From assembly GCA_042569905.1 (NCBI GenBank), contig JBHPHA010000039.1, forward strand, positions 1 through 5,796: a stretch of DNA of 5,796 bases, given 5' to 3'. A program made the translations under genes and the position numbers. The DNA comes from JBHPHA01 sp042569905 (GTDB lineage Bacteria > Patescibacteriota > Minisyncoccia > Moranbacterales > UBA9337). Under the pieces are notes generated by a model. The model did not search any database. It worked only from the letters and a program-made list of their open reading frames with translations, and was not told the DNA's origin. This document shows positions 1 through 4,460 of the stretch, piece by piece. How positions within the stretch are numbered: the stretch's first letter is position 1; every line of letters starts with the position of its first letter.

Positions 1-49
1 ATATTATCGAAATGTGTTTTATTGTTACTTGTTTAAATATATCATTTTA
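1..49 (+). repeat. Left arm of 49-bp perfect inverted repeat
   Basis: Bases 1-49 are the exact reverse complement of 237-285. The match ends at base 50 (A here, against the complement of A236), and may continue to the left because the repeat begins at the window edge. The arm begins ATATTATCGAAATGTG. It contains, on the minus strand, the same TATATT -10 and initially transcribed bases that precede gpmI. A match this long and perfect is far beyond chance, even in AT-rich DNA. Confidence 0.95.
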
Positions 50-65
50 ACTCTAATTATTTCAA
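36..65 (-). promoter_or_regulatory. Predicted minus-strand sigma70-type promoter in the left arm
   Basis: On the minus strand, TTGAAA (plus 60-65) is followed after 18 bases by TATATT (plus 36-41). Each hexamer matches the housekeeping consensus at five of six positions. The -10 lies inside the left repeat arm and is identical to the gpmI -10. It would transcribe leftwards out of the window into an unseen gene. AT-rich DNA yields chance promoters, so confidence is moderate. Confidence 0.45.
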
Positions 66-66
66 A

Positions 67-86
67 ATTCCAAAGTCCTTTGGAAT
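67..86. repeat. Palindrome with 9-bp arms, possible operator
   Basis: ATTCCAAAG, then TC, then CTTTGGAAT forms a perfect 9+2+9 palindrome. It lies just upstream of the predicted minus-strand -35 (60-65). The position and symmetry would suit a dimeric regulator. Read on the minus strand it is followed by a short T-rich stretch, so a weak terminator is an alternative. No specific regulator can be named. Confidence 0.4.
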
Positions 87-173
87 CATCACTTTAATAG
101 TCTTTTTCACATTCACACTTTTTGTAAGAAATTTTAGTCTTTTCCTACGAAAGAAGAATTATGAATAGACCCC

Positions 174-193
174 AAATCCACAACATTGGATTT
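174..193. repeat. Small hairpin with 7-bp arms
   Basis: AAATCCA (174-180) and TGGATTT (187-193) are perfect inverted arms around a six-base loop, about 28 bases upstream of the gpmI -35. It could be a regulator site or be incidental. There is no convincing T-tract in either direction. Confidence 0.3.
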
Positions 194-221
194 ATCAAAA
201 TAATATTACATCAATCTTGTT

Positions 222-250
222 TTGTCAAAGAAAAAATAAAATGATATATT
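222..250 (+). promoter_or_regulatory. Predicted gpmI promoter
   Basis: TTGTCA (222-227), a 17-base spacer, then TATATT (245-250): each hexamer matches the sigma70 consensus at five of six positions, with ideal spacing. Transcription would start near 257 and leave a leader of about 50 nt before the gpmI ATG. The -35 is in the unique centre and the -10 in the right repeat arm. Confidence 0.6.
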
Positions 251-285
251 TAAACAAGTAACAATAAAACACATTTCGATAATAT
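237..285 (-). repeat. Right arm of 49-bp perfect inverted repeat
   Basis: Exact reverse complement of 1-49. This arm contains the -10 box (245-250), the predicted transcription start near 257 and most of the gpmI leader, ending 20 bases before the gpmI ATG. The -35 box (222-227) lies just outside the arm, in the unique centre. Any inversion between the two arms would therefore exchange the -35 while keeping the -10 and leader. Confidence 0.95.
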
Positions 286-305
286 CTGCAAATAAAAACA
301 ATCAC

Positions 306-1883
306 ATGTATAAGCCAGTTGTGCTAGTAATTTTAGATGGTTGGGGGCTCAGTAATGAAATACCCGGCAACGGAATAAAAGAAGCGAACACGCCTACTGT
401 AGATAAACTTAGCGCATACTATCCCGAATTAGCGCTTCAAGCCTCAGGAGTTTCAGTTGGCATTCCATGGGGAGAGCCTGGAAATAGCGAAGTCGGACAC
501 TTAACACTAGGAGCTGGTAAAATAATCTACCAGAATTTACCAAGAATTAACTTATCCATAGAAGATGAGACTTTTTTTAGTAACAAGGTATTATTAGAAG
601 GGATGGCTAATGTTAATAAAAAAAATAACAGCTTGCATATTATGGGACTACTCGGCGAAGGAGCCGTGCACTCTTACTATGAACATCTTTTCGCACTTTT
701 GGAATTAGCTTCAAAGAATAAAGTGAAGAATGTTTTTATTCACCTCTTCACTGACGGAAGAGACTCTCCGCCTCGATCAGGAGTAGAAATGATAAAAAAA
801 TTACAAGCCAAGATGCGCGAGTTGAAAGTTGGAAAAATTGCAACAATCTGTGGTAGAAATTGGGCAATGGACAGAAATAATAATTGGGATAGAATTAAAA
901 AATCATACGACGCCCTAACATTAGGAGAGGGCGAAGAAATAGAAGACCCTATTAAATATCTAGAGAAATCCTACGAAGAAGATATTACCGATGAGTATAT
1001 AGAACCAGCAGTTGTGGTTAAGAAAGGTTCGCCAATTGCAACTATTAATGACAATGATACTGTTATCTTTTTCAACTTCAGAGAAGATCGTGCCAGACAA
1101 ATAACCACTGCGCTTTCTGATCCTGAATTCAAAAAATTCAAAAGAACTCATCTAGACATTCAGATCATCACCTTCACAGAGTATGAAAAATTTCTCCCCG
1201 TTTCTGTAGTTTTTCCACCTGAAGAACTTAAAAATGGCTTGGGAGAAACACTAAGTAAGCTTAAAAAGAAACAGTTACGTATCGCTGAGACCGAAAAATA
1301 CGCCCATGTAACGTATTTCTTCAATGGAGGAGCAGAAGACCCATGGCCGGGAGAAGACAGGCTTCTAGTACCATCTCCGAGCGTCTCCAAATTTGATCAA
1401 ACTCCTGAAATGAGTGCTGGAGAAGTTACTGAAAAAATAATCAAAGCAATTGATTCCGACAAATACGATTTTATTCTTGTTAACTATGCCAATGCAGACA
1501 TGGTAGGTCACACTGGAAACATGGACGCTGTCGTAAAATCAATTGAATTTGTTGATAAAAAACTGGGCGAACTCATCACAGCTACTCTAAAAAAAGATGG
1601 GTGCGTACTAATCACAGCTGACCATGGAAATGCTGAGGAGTTAATCTGTCCAAGCTCAGGAGAAAAAGTGACAGAGCATTCTAGTAACCCAGTGCCACTA
1701 TGGCTGATTACACCAAACAATCACAGAATTGAATCTCGAGGTGAAGATGATTTACTTATTGCACAAAATCAAGTATCAGGATTACTCAGTGACGTCGCAC
1801 CTACAATCCTGGATATCATGAAAATAAAAAAACCAAAAGAAATGAATGGGGAAAGTCTCCTATCACTCCTCCAGTCATCATAA
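306..1883 (+). CDS. gpmI: 2,3-bisphosphoglycerate-independent phosphoglycerate mutase
   Basis: Cytosolic glycolytic enzyme interconverting 3- and 2-phosphoglycerate through a phosphoserine intermediate, using two metal ions (normally Mn2+). The 525-residue length is usual for the family. Visible motifs: VILDGWG with metal ligand D11; GNSEVGH with catalytic S61; TDGRDSPP (149-156); the GRNWAMDRNNNWDR segment (183-196) of the substrate-binding domain; NFREDRARQ (257-265), whose arginines bind phosphate; NADMVGH with D398 and H402; TADHGNAEE with D439 and H440; and TEHSSNPVP with H458. All expected metal ligands are present, so the enzyme should be active. The ATG at 306 puts DGWG at the usual distance from the N terminus. 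No Shine-Dalgarno is visible, only an A-rich stretch. It has its own promoter and converges on a minus-strand operon across a hairpin. Confidence 0.98.
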   Translation: MYKPVVLVILDGWGLSNEIPGNGIKEANTPTVDKLSAYYPELALQASGVSVGIPWGEPGNSEVGHLTLGAGKIIYQNLPRINLSIEDETFFSNKVLLEGMANVNKKNNSLHIMGLLGEGAVHSYYEHLFALLELASKNKVKNVFIHLFTDGRDSPPRSGVEMIKKLQAKMRELKVGKIATICGRNWAMDRNNNWDRIKKSYDALTLGEGEEIEDPIKYLEKSYEEDITDEYIEPAVVVKKGSPIATINDNDTVIFFNFREDRARQITTALSDPEFKKFKRTHLDIQIITFTEYEKFLPVSVVFPPEELKNGLGETLSKLKKKQLRIAETEKYAHVTYFFNGGAEDPWPGEDRLLVPSPSVSKFDQTPEMSAGEVTEKIIKAIDSDKYDFILVNYANADMVGHTGNMDAVVKSIEFVDKKLGELITATLKKDGCVLITADHGNAEELICPSSGEKVTEHSSNPVPLWLITPNNHRIESRGEDDLLIAQNQVSGLLSDVAPTILDIMKIKKPKEMNGESLLSLLQSS

Positions 1884-1905
1884 AGCTTATTTTAAGAAAT
1901 ATAAA

Positions 1906-1935
1906 AAAGGAGTTTGGATTTATCCATACTCCTTT
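1906..1935. terminator. Bidirectional intrinsic terminator between convergent genes
   Basis: Arms AAAGGAGTTTGGAT (1906-1919) and ATCCATACTCCTTT (1922-1935) pair with a single T-T mismatch. It lies 22 bases after the gpmI stop and 9 bases after the stop of the minus-strand small gene. On the minus strand it runs into six U residues (A1903-A1908), so it is stronger in that direction. On the plus strand only a broken T-rich tail follows. Confidence 0.8.
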
Positions 1936-1944
1936 GCTTTATAT

Positions 1945-2277
1945 CTATTTTAACTTAACAGCATCAGGACCAACTCCCAACATCGGTAACAAAATCTCAC
2001 GCCAGTTCTCTGCTGAACCATTAATACCTCCGATTTCTAGGTTTTGAATTTTACCCTCAGAATCTTTTTCGTAGTAAATATCCAAGGTGTTTCCACCAGG
2101 ACCACAGCACCCGCAACGCAAAATAAAATGAGCGCCTCGCTTACCTTCCTTAGCCAATTGACGCTCTTTAACGTGATTAACAATCATTCCAAACAAACCA
2201 GAATCACCCGCCTCAATTCCATACTTCCTGTTTATTCTCACGCTCAATAACATCTCCAGTTTTCGCCATGTCCTCAT
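1945..2277 (-). CDS. Small hypothetical protein with CGCC motif, probably frameshifted at its 5' end
   Basis: Family not recognised. The reading frame is open from a GTG at 2307; ATGs at 2277 and 2253 are also possible, and 2277 is used here (110 residues). Counting from the GTG, the convincing part is residues 28-120: a basic segment, then GAHFILRCGCCGPGGNTLDI with C65, C67 and C68, then acidic and Gly-rich stretches and a final LLPMLGVGPDAVKLK. The cysteine cluster could bind a metal or form disulfides; this is a guess. It has no signal peptide or membrane segment. None of its own starts has a well-placed Shine-Dalgarno: the AAGGAG at 2283-2278 abuts ATG 2277, but sits 8 nt before ATG 2269 in the neighbouring frame. 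It follows the 274-residue gene closely and is probably its operon partner. Confidence 0.65.
   Translation of the reverse strand: MRTWRKLEMLLSVRINRKYGIEAGDSGLFGMIVNHVKERQLAKEGKRGAHFILRCGCCGPGGNTLDIYYEKDSEGKIQNLEIGGINGSAENWREILLPMLGVGPDAVKLK
2213..2269 (-). other. Out-of-frame probable true N terminus of the small CGCC gene
   Basis: An ATG at 2269 lies 8 nt after AGGAG (2282-2278) and opens a short frame, MAKTGDVIERENKQEVWN, ending at TGA (2213-2215). Its codons end mostly in A or T, like the rest of the window, whereas the overlapping CGCC frame here is richer in G-ending codons. Removing one base near 2227 (for example one G of the GG at 2227-2228) would join ...ENKQ to KYGIEAGD... and give a protein of about 107 residues. 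This suggests a one-base insertion (mutation or sequence error), or less likely a frameshifting site. Confidence 0.5.
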
Positions 2278-2283
2278 CTCCTT
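2278..2283 (-). promoter_or_regulatory. Shine-Dalgarno AAGGAG that argues for ATG 2269
   Basis: The minus strand reads AAAAAAGGAG just after the stop of the 274-residue gene (2294-2292). The AGGAG is 8 nt from ATG 2269 but has no spacing at all from ATG 2277. It is therefore the main evidence that translation begins in the frame other than that of the CGCC protein. The other two minus-strand accessory genes use 7-8 nt. Confidence 0.65.
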
Positions 2284-2291
2284 TTTTCGTT

Positions 2292-3116
2292 TTATTTTTC
2301 CATCCACGCCACAAGTTCTTCAACGCGTATGCCCTGCTCATCCTCGATGCCTTGAAGATACTCAATAACTTTATGACCATATTCACTGACCAGAAGCTGC
2401 ATCCAGAAATCATCCTTAGTCGTGAAATATAGTCCGTATAAATTAAAAATAGACATCTTCCTTCGGCTTTCCTGTCGAATCAACTCGACATATTCCAAAT
2501 CCGCCCCTTGCTTTTGAAAATGAGCATTACGAAGGGTTTTAATTGCAAAACACGATTCAGGAAAAAGCTCTACGATTTTTTTCATTTGAGCTAAAAACGC
2601 ATACTCATTGCAATCATGATAGAACCCGTGCATTATAAGATTAAGCTCCCTTAAAAGATCCAGATAATCCCACACAGGAAATTTTTTGACTTTTAAATGG
2701 TTGATACTGAGACCAAAATGGTTCGCTAAATAGTCAAAAGGTTCTTCGTCAACATAAATCACTAGTCGCAACTCATCAAATAACAGTAACTTTTCAATCT
2801 CGTTCGTATCCATTTCGTCACTTGCTTCAATTTTTTTTACTAGCTCGTTGCAAATGTCATCTTTCCAGACCTCACCGATTTCGATTTTACAATTGGGGAA
2901 ATATTTTTCAATCGCCGCAATCGCCAATGCAATTTTTCCCAAAGGAGAATCACTTGTCAAACAAAGATTTCTTTCCAGCAATAGCCTATCATCCTCCACT
3001 AAAAACTTTTCTTCAAATTCCCAACTCACTCCTTCTACAATTGAAATCGGGGATGATGTATCAAAATCTTCTTTATCTATTTTGGACGCCGCTATGATTT
3101 TAGACATTCCCATCAT
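2292..3116 (-). CDS. Hypothetical protein, 274 residues, first gene of a two-gene operon
   Basis: Family not recognised. The product is acidic and looks soluble: no signal peptide and no hydrophobic stretch long enough for a membrane helix. An N-terminal variable part (1-55) is followed by predicted helical segments such as LGKIALAIAAIEKYF (59-73), a strand-like LRLVIYVDEEPFDYL (116-130), and a helix-rich C-terminal half (150-274) rich in Leu, Phe and Tyr. Cysteines are scattered with no motif. The start MMGM at 3116 is supported by AGGAG (3129-3125) with an 8-nt spacer; the second ATG (3113) and M4 are alternatives. A promoter lies about 65 bases upstream. It ends 22 nt before ATG 2269 of the small CGCC gene, so the two are probably co-transcribed and functionally linked, though nothing shows the function. 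Confidence 0.8.
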   Translation of the reverse strand: MMGMSKIIAASKIDKEDFDTSSPISIVEGVSWEFEEKFLVEDDRLLLERNLCLTSDSPLGKIALAIAAIEKYFPNCKIEIGEVWKDDICNELVKKIEASDEMDTNEIEKLLLFDELRLVIYVDEEPFDYLANHFGLSINHLKVKKFPVWDYLDLLRELNLIMHGFYHDCNEYAFLAQMKKIVELFPESCFAIKTLRNAHFQKQGADLEYVELIRQESRRKMSIFNLYGLYFTTKDDFWMQLLVSEYGHKVIEYLQGIEDEQGIRVEELVAWMEK

Positions 3117-3124
3117 AATAAAGT

Positions 3125-3129
3125 CTCCT
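3125..3129 (-). promoter_or_regulatory. Ribosome binding site of the 274-residue gene
   Basis: AGGAG on the minus strand, 8 nt before ATG 3116. It supports the first of the two tandem ATGs as the start. Confidence 0.75.
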
Positions 3130-3181
3130 GTTGATATTTTATAATCAAAAAATACTTTGCCACCTTAAAGAACTTCCGCTA

Positions 3182-3210
3182 ATCCTACTACACCAAACAA
3201 AAAAGGTCAA
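3182..3210 (-). promoter_or_regulatory. Predicted promoter of the unknown two-gene operon
   Basis: On the minus strand, TTGACC (plus 3205-3210), a 17-base spacer, then TAGGAT (plus 3182-3187). The -35 matches at five of six positions and the -10 at four of six. Transcription would start near 3175, giving a leader of about 60 nt that contains AAGGTGG (3166-3160). The -35 begins four bases after the last T of the preceding terminator stem. Confidence 0.6.
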
Positions 3211-3214
3211 TAAT

Positions 3215-3246
3215 AAAACCACCTACTATTTTTAGCAAGTGGTTTT
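3215..3246 (-). terminator. Intrinsic terminator of the delta-60 gene
   Basis: Outer arms AAAACCAC (3215-3222) and GTGGTTTT (3239-3246) are perfect, and an inner CTA/TAG pairing surrounds a TTTT loop (3229-3232). Read on the minus strand it ends TGGTTTTATTATT. It begins 9 bases after the delta-60 stop codon and runs straight into the next gene's -35 box. Confidence 0.75.
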
Positions 3247-3255
3247 GTTGTAATT

Positions 3256-3696
3256 TCAAAAAGGAAGATCGGAATCAGAATCTTGCTTGACGTTTTTTAG
3301 GTCAGCCGTTTCATCAAGATTAAGGCAAATTAGACAGCCTATCTCTCTATTTTTAAACCTCGTAAATCTTCCTCCAATGAGTATTTTACCGTTTTGGATT
3401 TGAGTAACGCACCAAACCCAATCAGTAGCCCCTCTTCCAATGCTATCCATAAACTCTTCATCCACAGACCCATCGGAGCTAAGGCAAACTAGACAACCTA
3501 CCTCTCTATCTTTAAATTTAGTAAAGCGTCCTCCAATGAGGATTTTCCCGCCCTGAATTTGAATAATACAATAAACCTGATTATTAAAATCACACTCGCC
3601 AACAAAGTCTGGGAGCTTAGACCAATCAGGTTCTTGAATTGCTGGTATTTCAATCTCGAGATCTTTAACTCGAATCATCATTATCTTTCTTTTCAT
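3256..3696 (-). CDS. Short delta-60 repeat (DUF5122-like) protein
   Basis: 146 residues with two tandem copies of the delta-60 / DUF5122 type: residues 41-82 (core GGKILIGGRFTKF, then CLSSDGSVDEEF) and about 94-135 (core NGKILIGGRFTRF, then CLICLNLDE). Their 53-residue period matches the family pattern of DGKI-hydrophobic-GG-F followed by LN-DGS-D-F. In known proteins such repeats occur in long arrays, mostly in secreted or surface proteins, and are thought to form beta-propeller-like folds. Here there are only two, with no signal peptide (the N terminus MKRKIMMIRVKD is short and then acidic), and a tail of DSDSDLPF. It may be a cytosolic relic, a fragment, or a subunit that assembles into a propeller. 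The start at 3696 has AGGAG (3708-3704) 7 nt upstream. It has its own promoter and terminator, so it is monocistronic. Cellular role unknown. Confidence 0.85.
   Translation of the reverse strand: MKRKIMMIRVKDLEIEIPAIQEPDWSKLPDFVGECDFNNQVYCIIQIQGGKILIGGRFTKFKDREVGCLVCLSSDGSVDEEFMDSIGRGATDWVWCVTQIQNGKILIGGRFTRFKNREIGCLICLNLDETADLKNVKQDSDSDLPF
3292..3417 (-). repeat. Delta-60 repeat unit 2 (coding)
   Basis: Encodes residues 94-135. It is 159 bases downstream of unit 1 and closely similar to it in DNA as well as protein. The last third has drifted: DGSVDEEF in unit 1 is replaced by DETADLKN, losing the usual DGS-D-F ending. Confidence 0.75.
3451..3576 (-). repeat. Delta-60 repeat unit 1 (coding)
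   Basis: Encodes residues 41-82 and retains the full family pattern, including GGKILIGG and SSDGSVDEEF. The preceding residues 31-40 (FVGECDFNNQ) look like the tail of a further, lost repeat. Confidence 0.75.
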
Positions 3697-3703
3697 ATTC
3701 GAT

Positions 3704-3708
3704 CTCCT
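3704..3708 (-). promoter_or_regulatory. Ribosome binding site of the delta-60 gene
   Basis: AGGAG on the minus strand, 7 nt before ATG 3696. It favours this start over the internal methionines at residues 6 and 7. Confidence 0.75.
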
Positions 3709-3740
3709 TTTTATATATTCAATTTTTAAATTACCACCTT

Positions 3741-3757
3741 TATCAATTTTATTGATA
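3741..3757. promoter_or_regulatory. Operator-like palindrome at the delta-60 transcription start
   Basis: TATCAAT, TTT, ATTGATA is a perfect 7+3+7 inverted repeat. The predicted transcription start (near 3755) falls inside it, just after the -10 box. That is a classic position for a repressor site, but simple AT-rich symmetry could arise by chance. Confidence 0.35.
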
Positions 3758-3761
3758 TTTA

Positions 3762-3790
3762 AAGATACTTTAAAATATCCTTTAAGTCAA
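3762..3790 (-). promoter_or_regulatory. Predicted promoter of the delta-60 gene
   Basis: On the minus strand, TTGACT (plus 3785-3790), a 17-base spacer, then TATCTT (plus 3762-3767). The -35 matches at five of six positions and the -10 at four of six. Transcription would start near 3755, giving a leader of about 60 nt. The -35 begins directly after the T-tract of the clpP terminator. Confidence 0.6.
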
Positions 3791-3792
3791 AT

Positions 3793-3826
3793 ATAAAACC
3801 ACCTCGATAAATTGAGGCGGTTTTAT
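3793..3826 (-). terminator. Intrinsic terminator downstream of clpP
   Basis: AAAACCACCTC (3795-3805) pairs with GAGGCGGTTTT (3814-3824), with one G-U type pair, around an eight-base loop. Two further A-T pairs extend the stem to 3793/3826. It lies about 30 bases after the clpP stop and has T-rich flanks in both directions. The left arm shares AAAACCACCT with the terminator at 3215. Confidence 0.85.
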
Positions 3827-3833
3827 TAACATT

Positions 3834-3842
3834 TTATCCACA
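3834..3842 (+). other. Single consensus DnaA-box-like sequence
   Basis: TTATCCACA matches the consensus DnaA box exactly, between the clpP stop and its terminator. There is only one perfect copy in the window (TTATCCATA at 1920 is one mismatch away), so this is not an origin. It may be a chance match or a minor DnaA site. Confidence 0.3.
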
Positions 3843-3856
3843 GGTAATCCACTTTT

Positions 3857-4450
3857 TTATATTACCTTATCTATTATTCCATATTCCTTAGCTTCCTCAG
3901 CGCTCATATAATAATCCCTATCACTGTCCTTTTCAATTTTTTCAACATCTTGACCAGTGTGCTTTGAAAGAATATTATTCAGTTTCTCTTTTGTTTTAAG
4001 AATATGACGAGCATGAATATCAATGTCAGTTGCCTGACCTTGTGCTCCTCCCATAACTTGATGAATCATCACCTCTCCATTTGGCAAGATGAATCTCTTC
4101 CCATTAACTCCTGCTGCTAACAGCACTGAAGCCGCACTAGCAGCCATTCCCACGCAAATGGTCTGAACATCACACTTGATGTAATTCATAGTGTCATAGA
4201 TAGCCAAAGCTGCTGTAACTGAACCTCCTGGTGAATTTATATACATCTTTATGTCCTCCTTAGAATTTTGTGATTCCAAAAACAACAACTGCGCAATAAT
4301 CACATTGGCCATATTGTCCTCTATACCAGTACCGATAAATATAATTCTGTCTTTTAAAAGTCTCGAATAAATATCGTAAGCTCTTTCTCCGAAACTAGTC
4401 TTTTCAATGACAGTTGGTATTAAAATTTGATTTTTAATATCATTTTGCAT
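3857..4450 (-). CDS. clpP: ATP-dependent Clp protease proteolytic subunit ClpP
   Basis: Cytosolic serine protease that forms a tetradecameric chamber and degrades proteins unfolded by a Clp ATPase partner. With the start at 4450 it has 197 residues, the usual size. Motifs: PTVIEKTSFGERAYDIYSRL (12-31) lining the axial region; YINSPGGSVTA (70-80); GMAASAASV with nucleophile S105; EVMIHQ with H130; and DRDYYMSAEEA with D179 completing the triad at the spacing seen in other ClpPs. The frame stays open to a TTG at 4474, but that codon lies inside a hairpin and is not a plausible start. ATG 4450 has no Shine-Dalgarno; the preceding bases are only A/T-rich with a terminator-like stem. It follows tig, a common order, but is not followed by clpX; a terminator and an unrelated gene come next. 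Confidence 0.97.
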   Translation of the reverse strand: MQNDIKNQILIPTVIEKTSFGERAYDIYSRLLKDRIIFIGTGIEDNMANVIIAQLLFLESQNSKEDIKMYINSPGGSVTAALAIYDTMNYIKCDVQTICVGMAASAASVLLAAGVNGKRFILPNGEVMIHQVMGGAQGQATDIDIHARHILKTKEKLNNILSKHTGQDVEKIEKDSDRDYYMSAEEAKEYGIIDKVI

Positions 4451-4460
4451 ATTGATATAA

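Larger units (their letters stand above)
1..305. other. Non-coding control region upstream of gpmI
   Basis: No credible coding frame is visible in this AT-rich 305-base stretch. It holds a perfect 49-bp inverted repeat at its two ends (1-49 and 237-285), a 187-bp unique centre, a plus-strand promoter for gpmI (222-250), a mirror-image minus-strand promoter (36-65), a 20-bp palindrome (67-86) and a small hairpin (174-193). The layout suggests a divergent promoter region, with a second gene expected on the minus strand to the left of the window; that gene is inferred, not seen. Confidence 0.75.

Noticed and set aside
960..1720. Three minus-strand open frames of 63-76 codons inside gpmI
   Set aside because: They lie opposite strongly conserved gpmI codons, and their products are low-complexity shadow translations without ribosome binding sites.
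2213..2215. TGA read as glycine (alternative genetic code) to rescue the frame from ATG 2269
   Set aside because: Continuing that frame soon meets another TGA and then a TAA, and the delta-60 gene ends naturally at TGA, so ordinary stop use fits better.
2213..2413. 66-codon minus-strand frame starting at 2413 inside the 274-residue gene
   Set aside because: Its first part is a shadow of the 274-residue coding sequence in another frame. Only the portion from ATG 2269 has its own Shine-Dalgarno and is reported separately.
2822..3144. Plus-strand open frames of 91 and 98 codons opposite the 274-residue gene
   Set aside because: They overlap each other and the better-supported minus-strand gene, which has a promoter and Shine-Dalgarno; these have neither.
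3113..3163. 16-codon leader peptide (GTG 3163 to TGA 3113) overlapping the start of the 274-residue gene as ATGA
   Set aside because: The GTG has only bases of AAGGTGG itself nearby, with no spaced Shine-Dalgarno. The main gene already has a good AGGAG, and a short open frame in AT-rich DNA is expected by chance.
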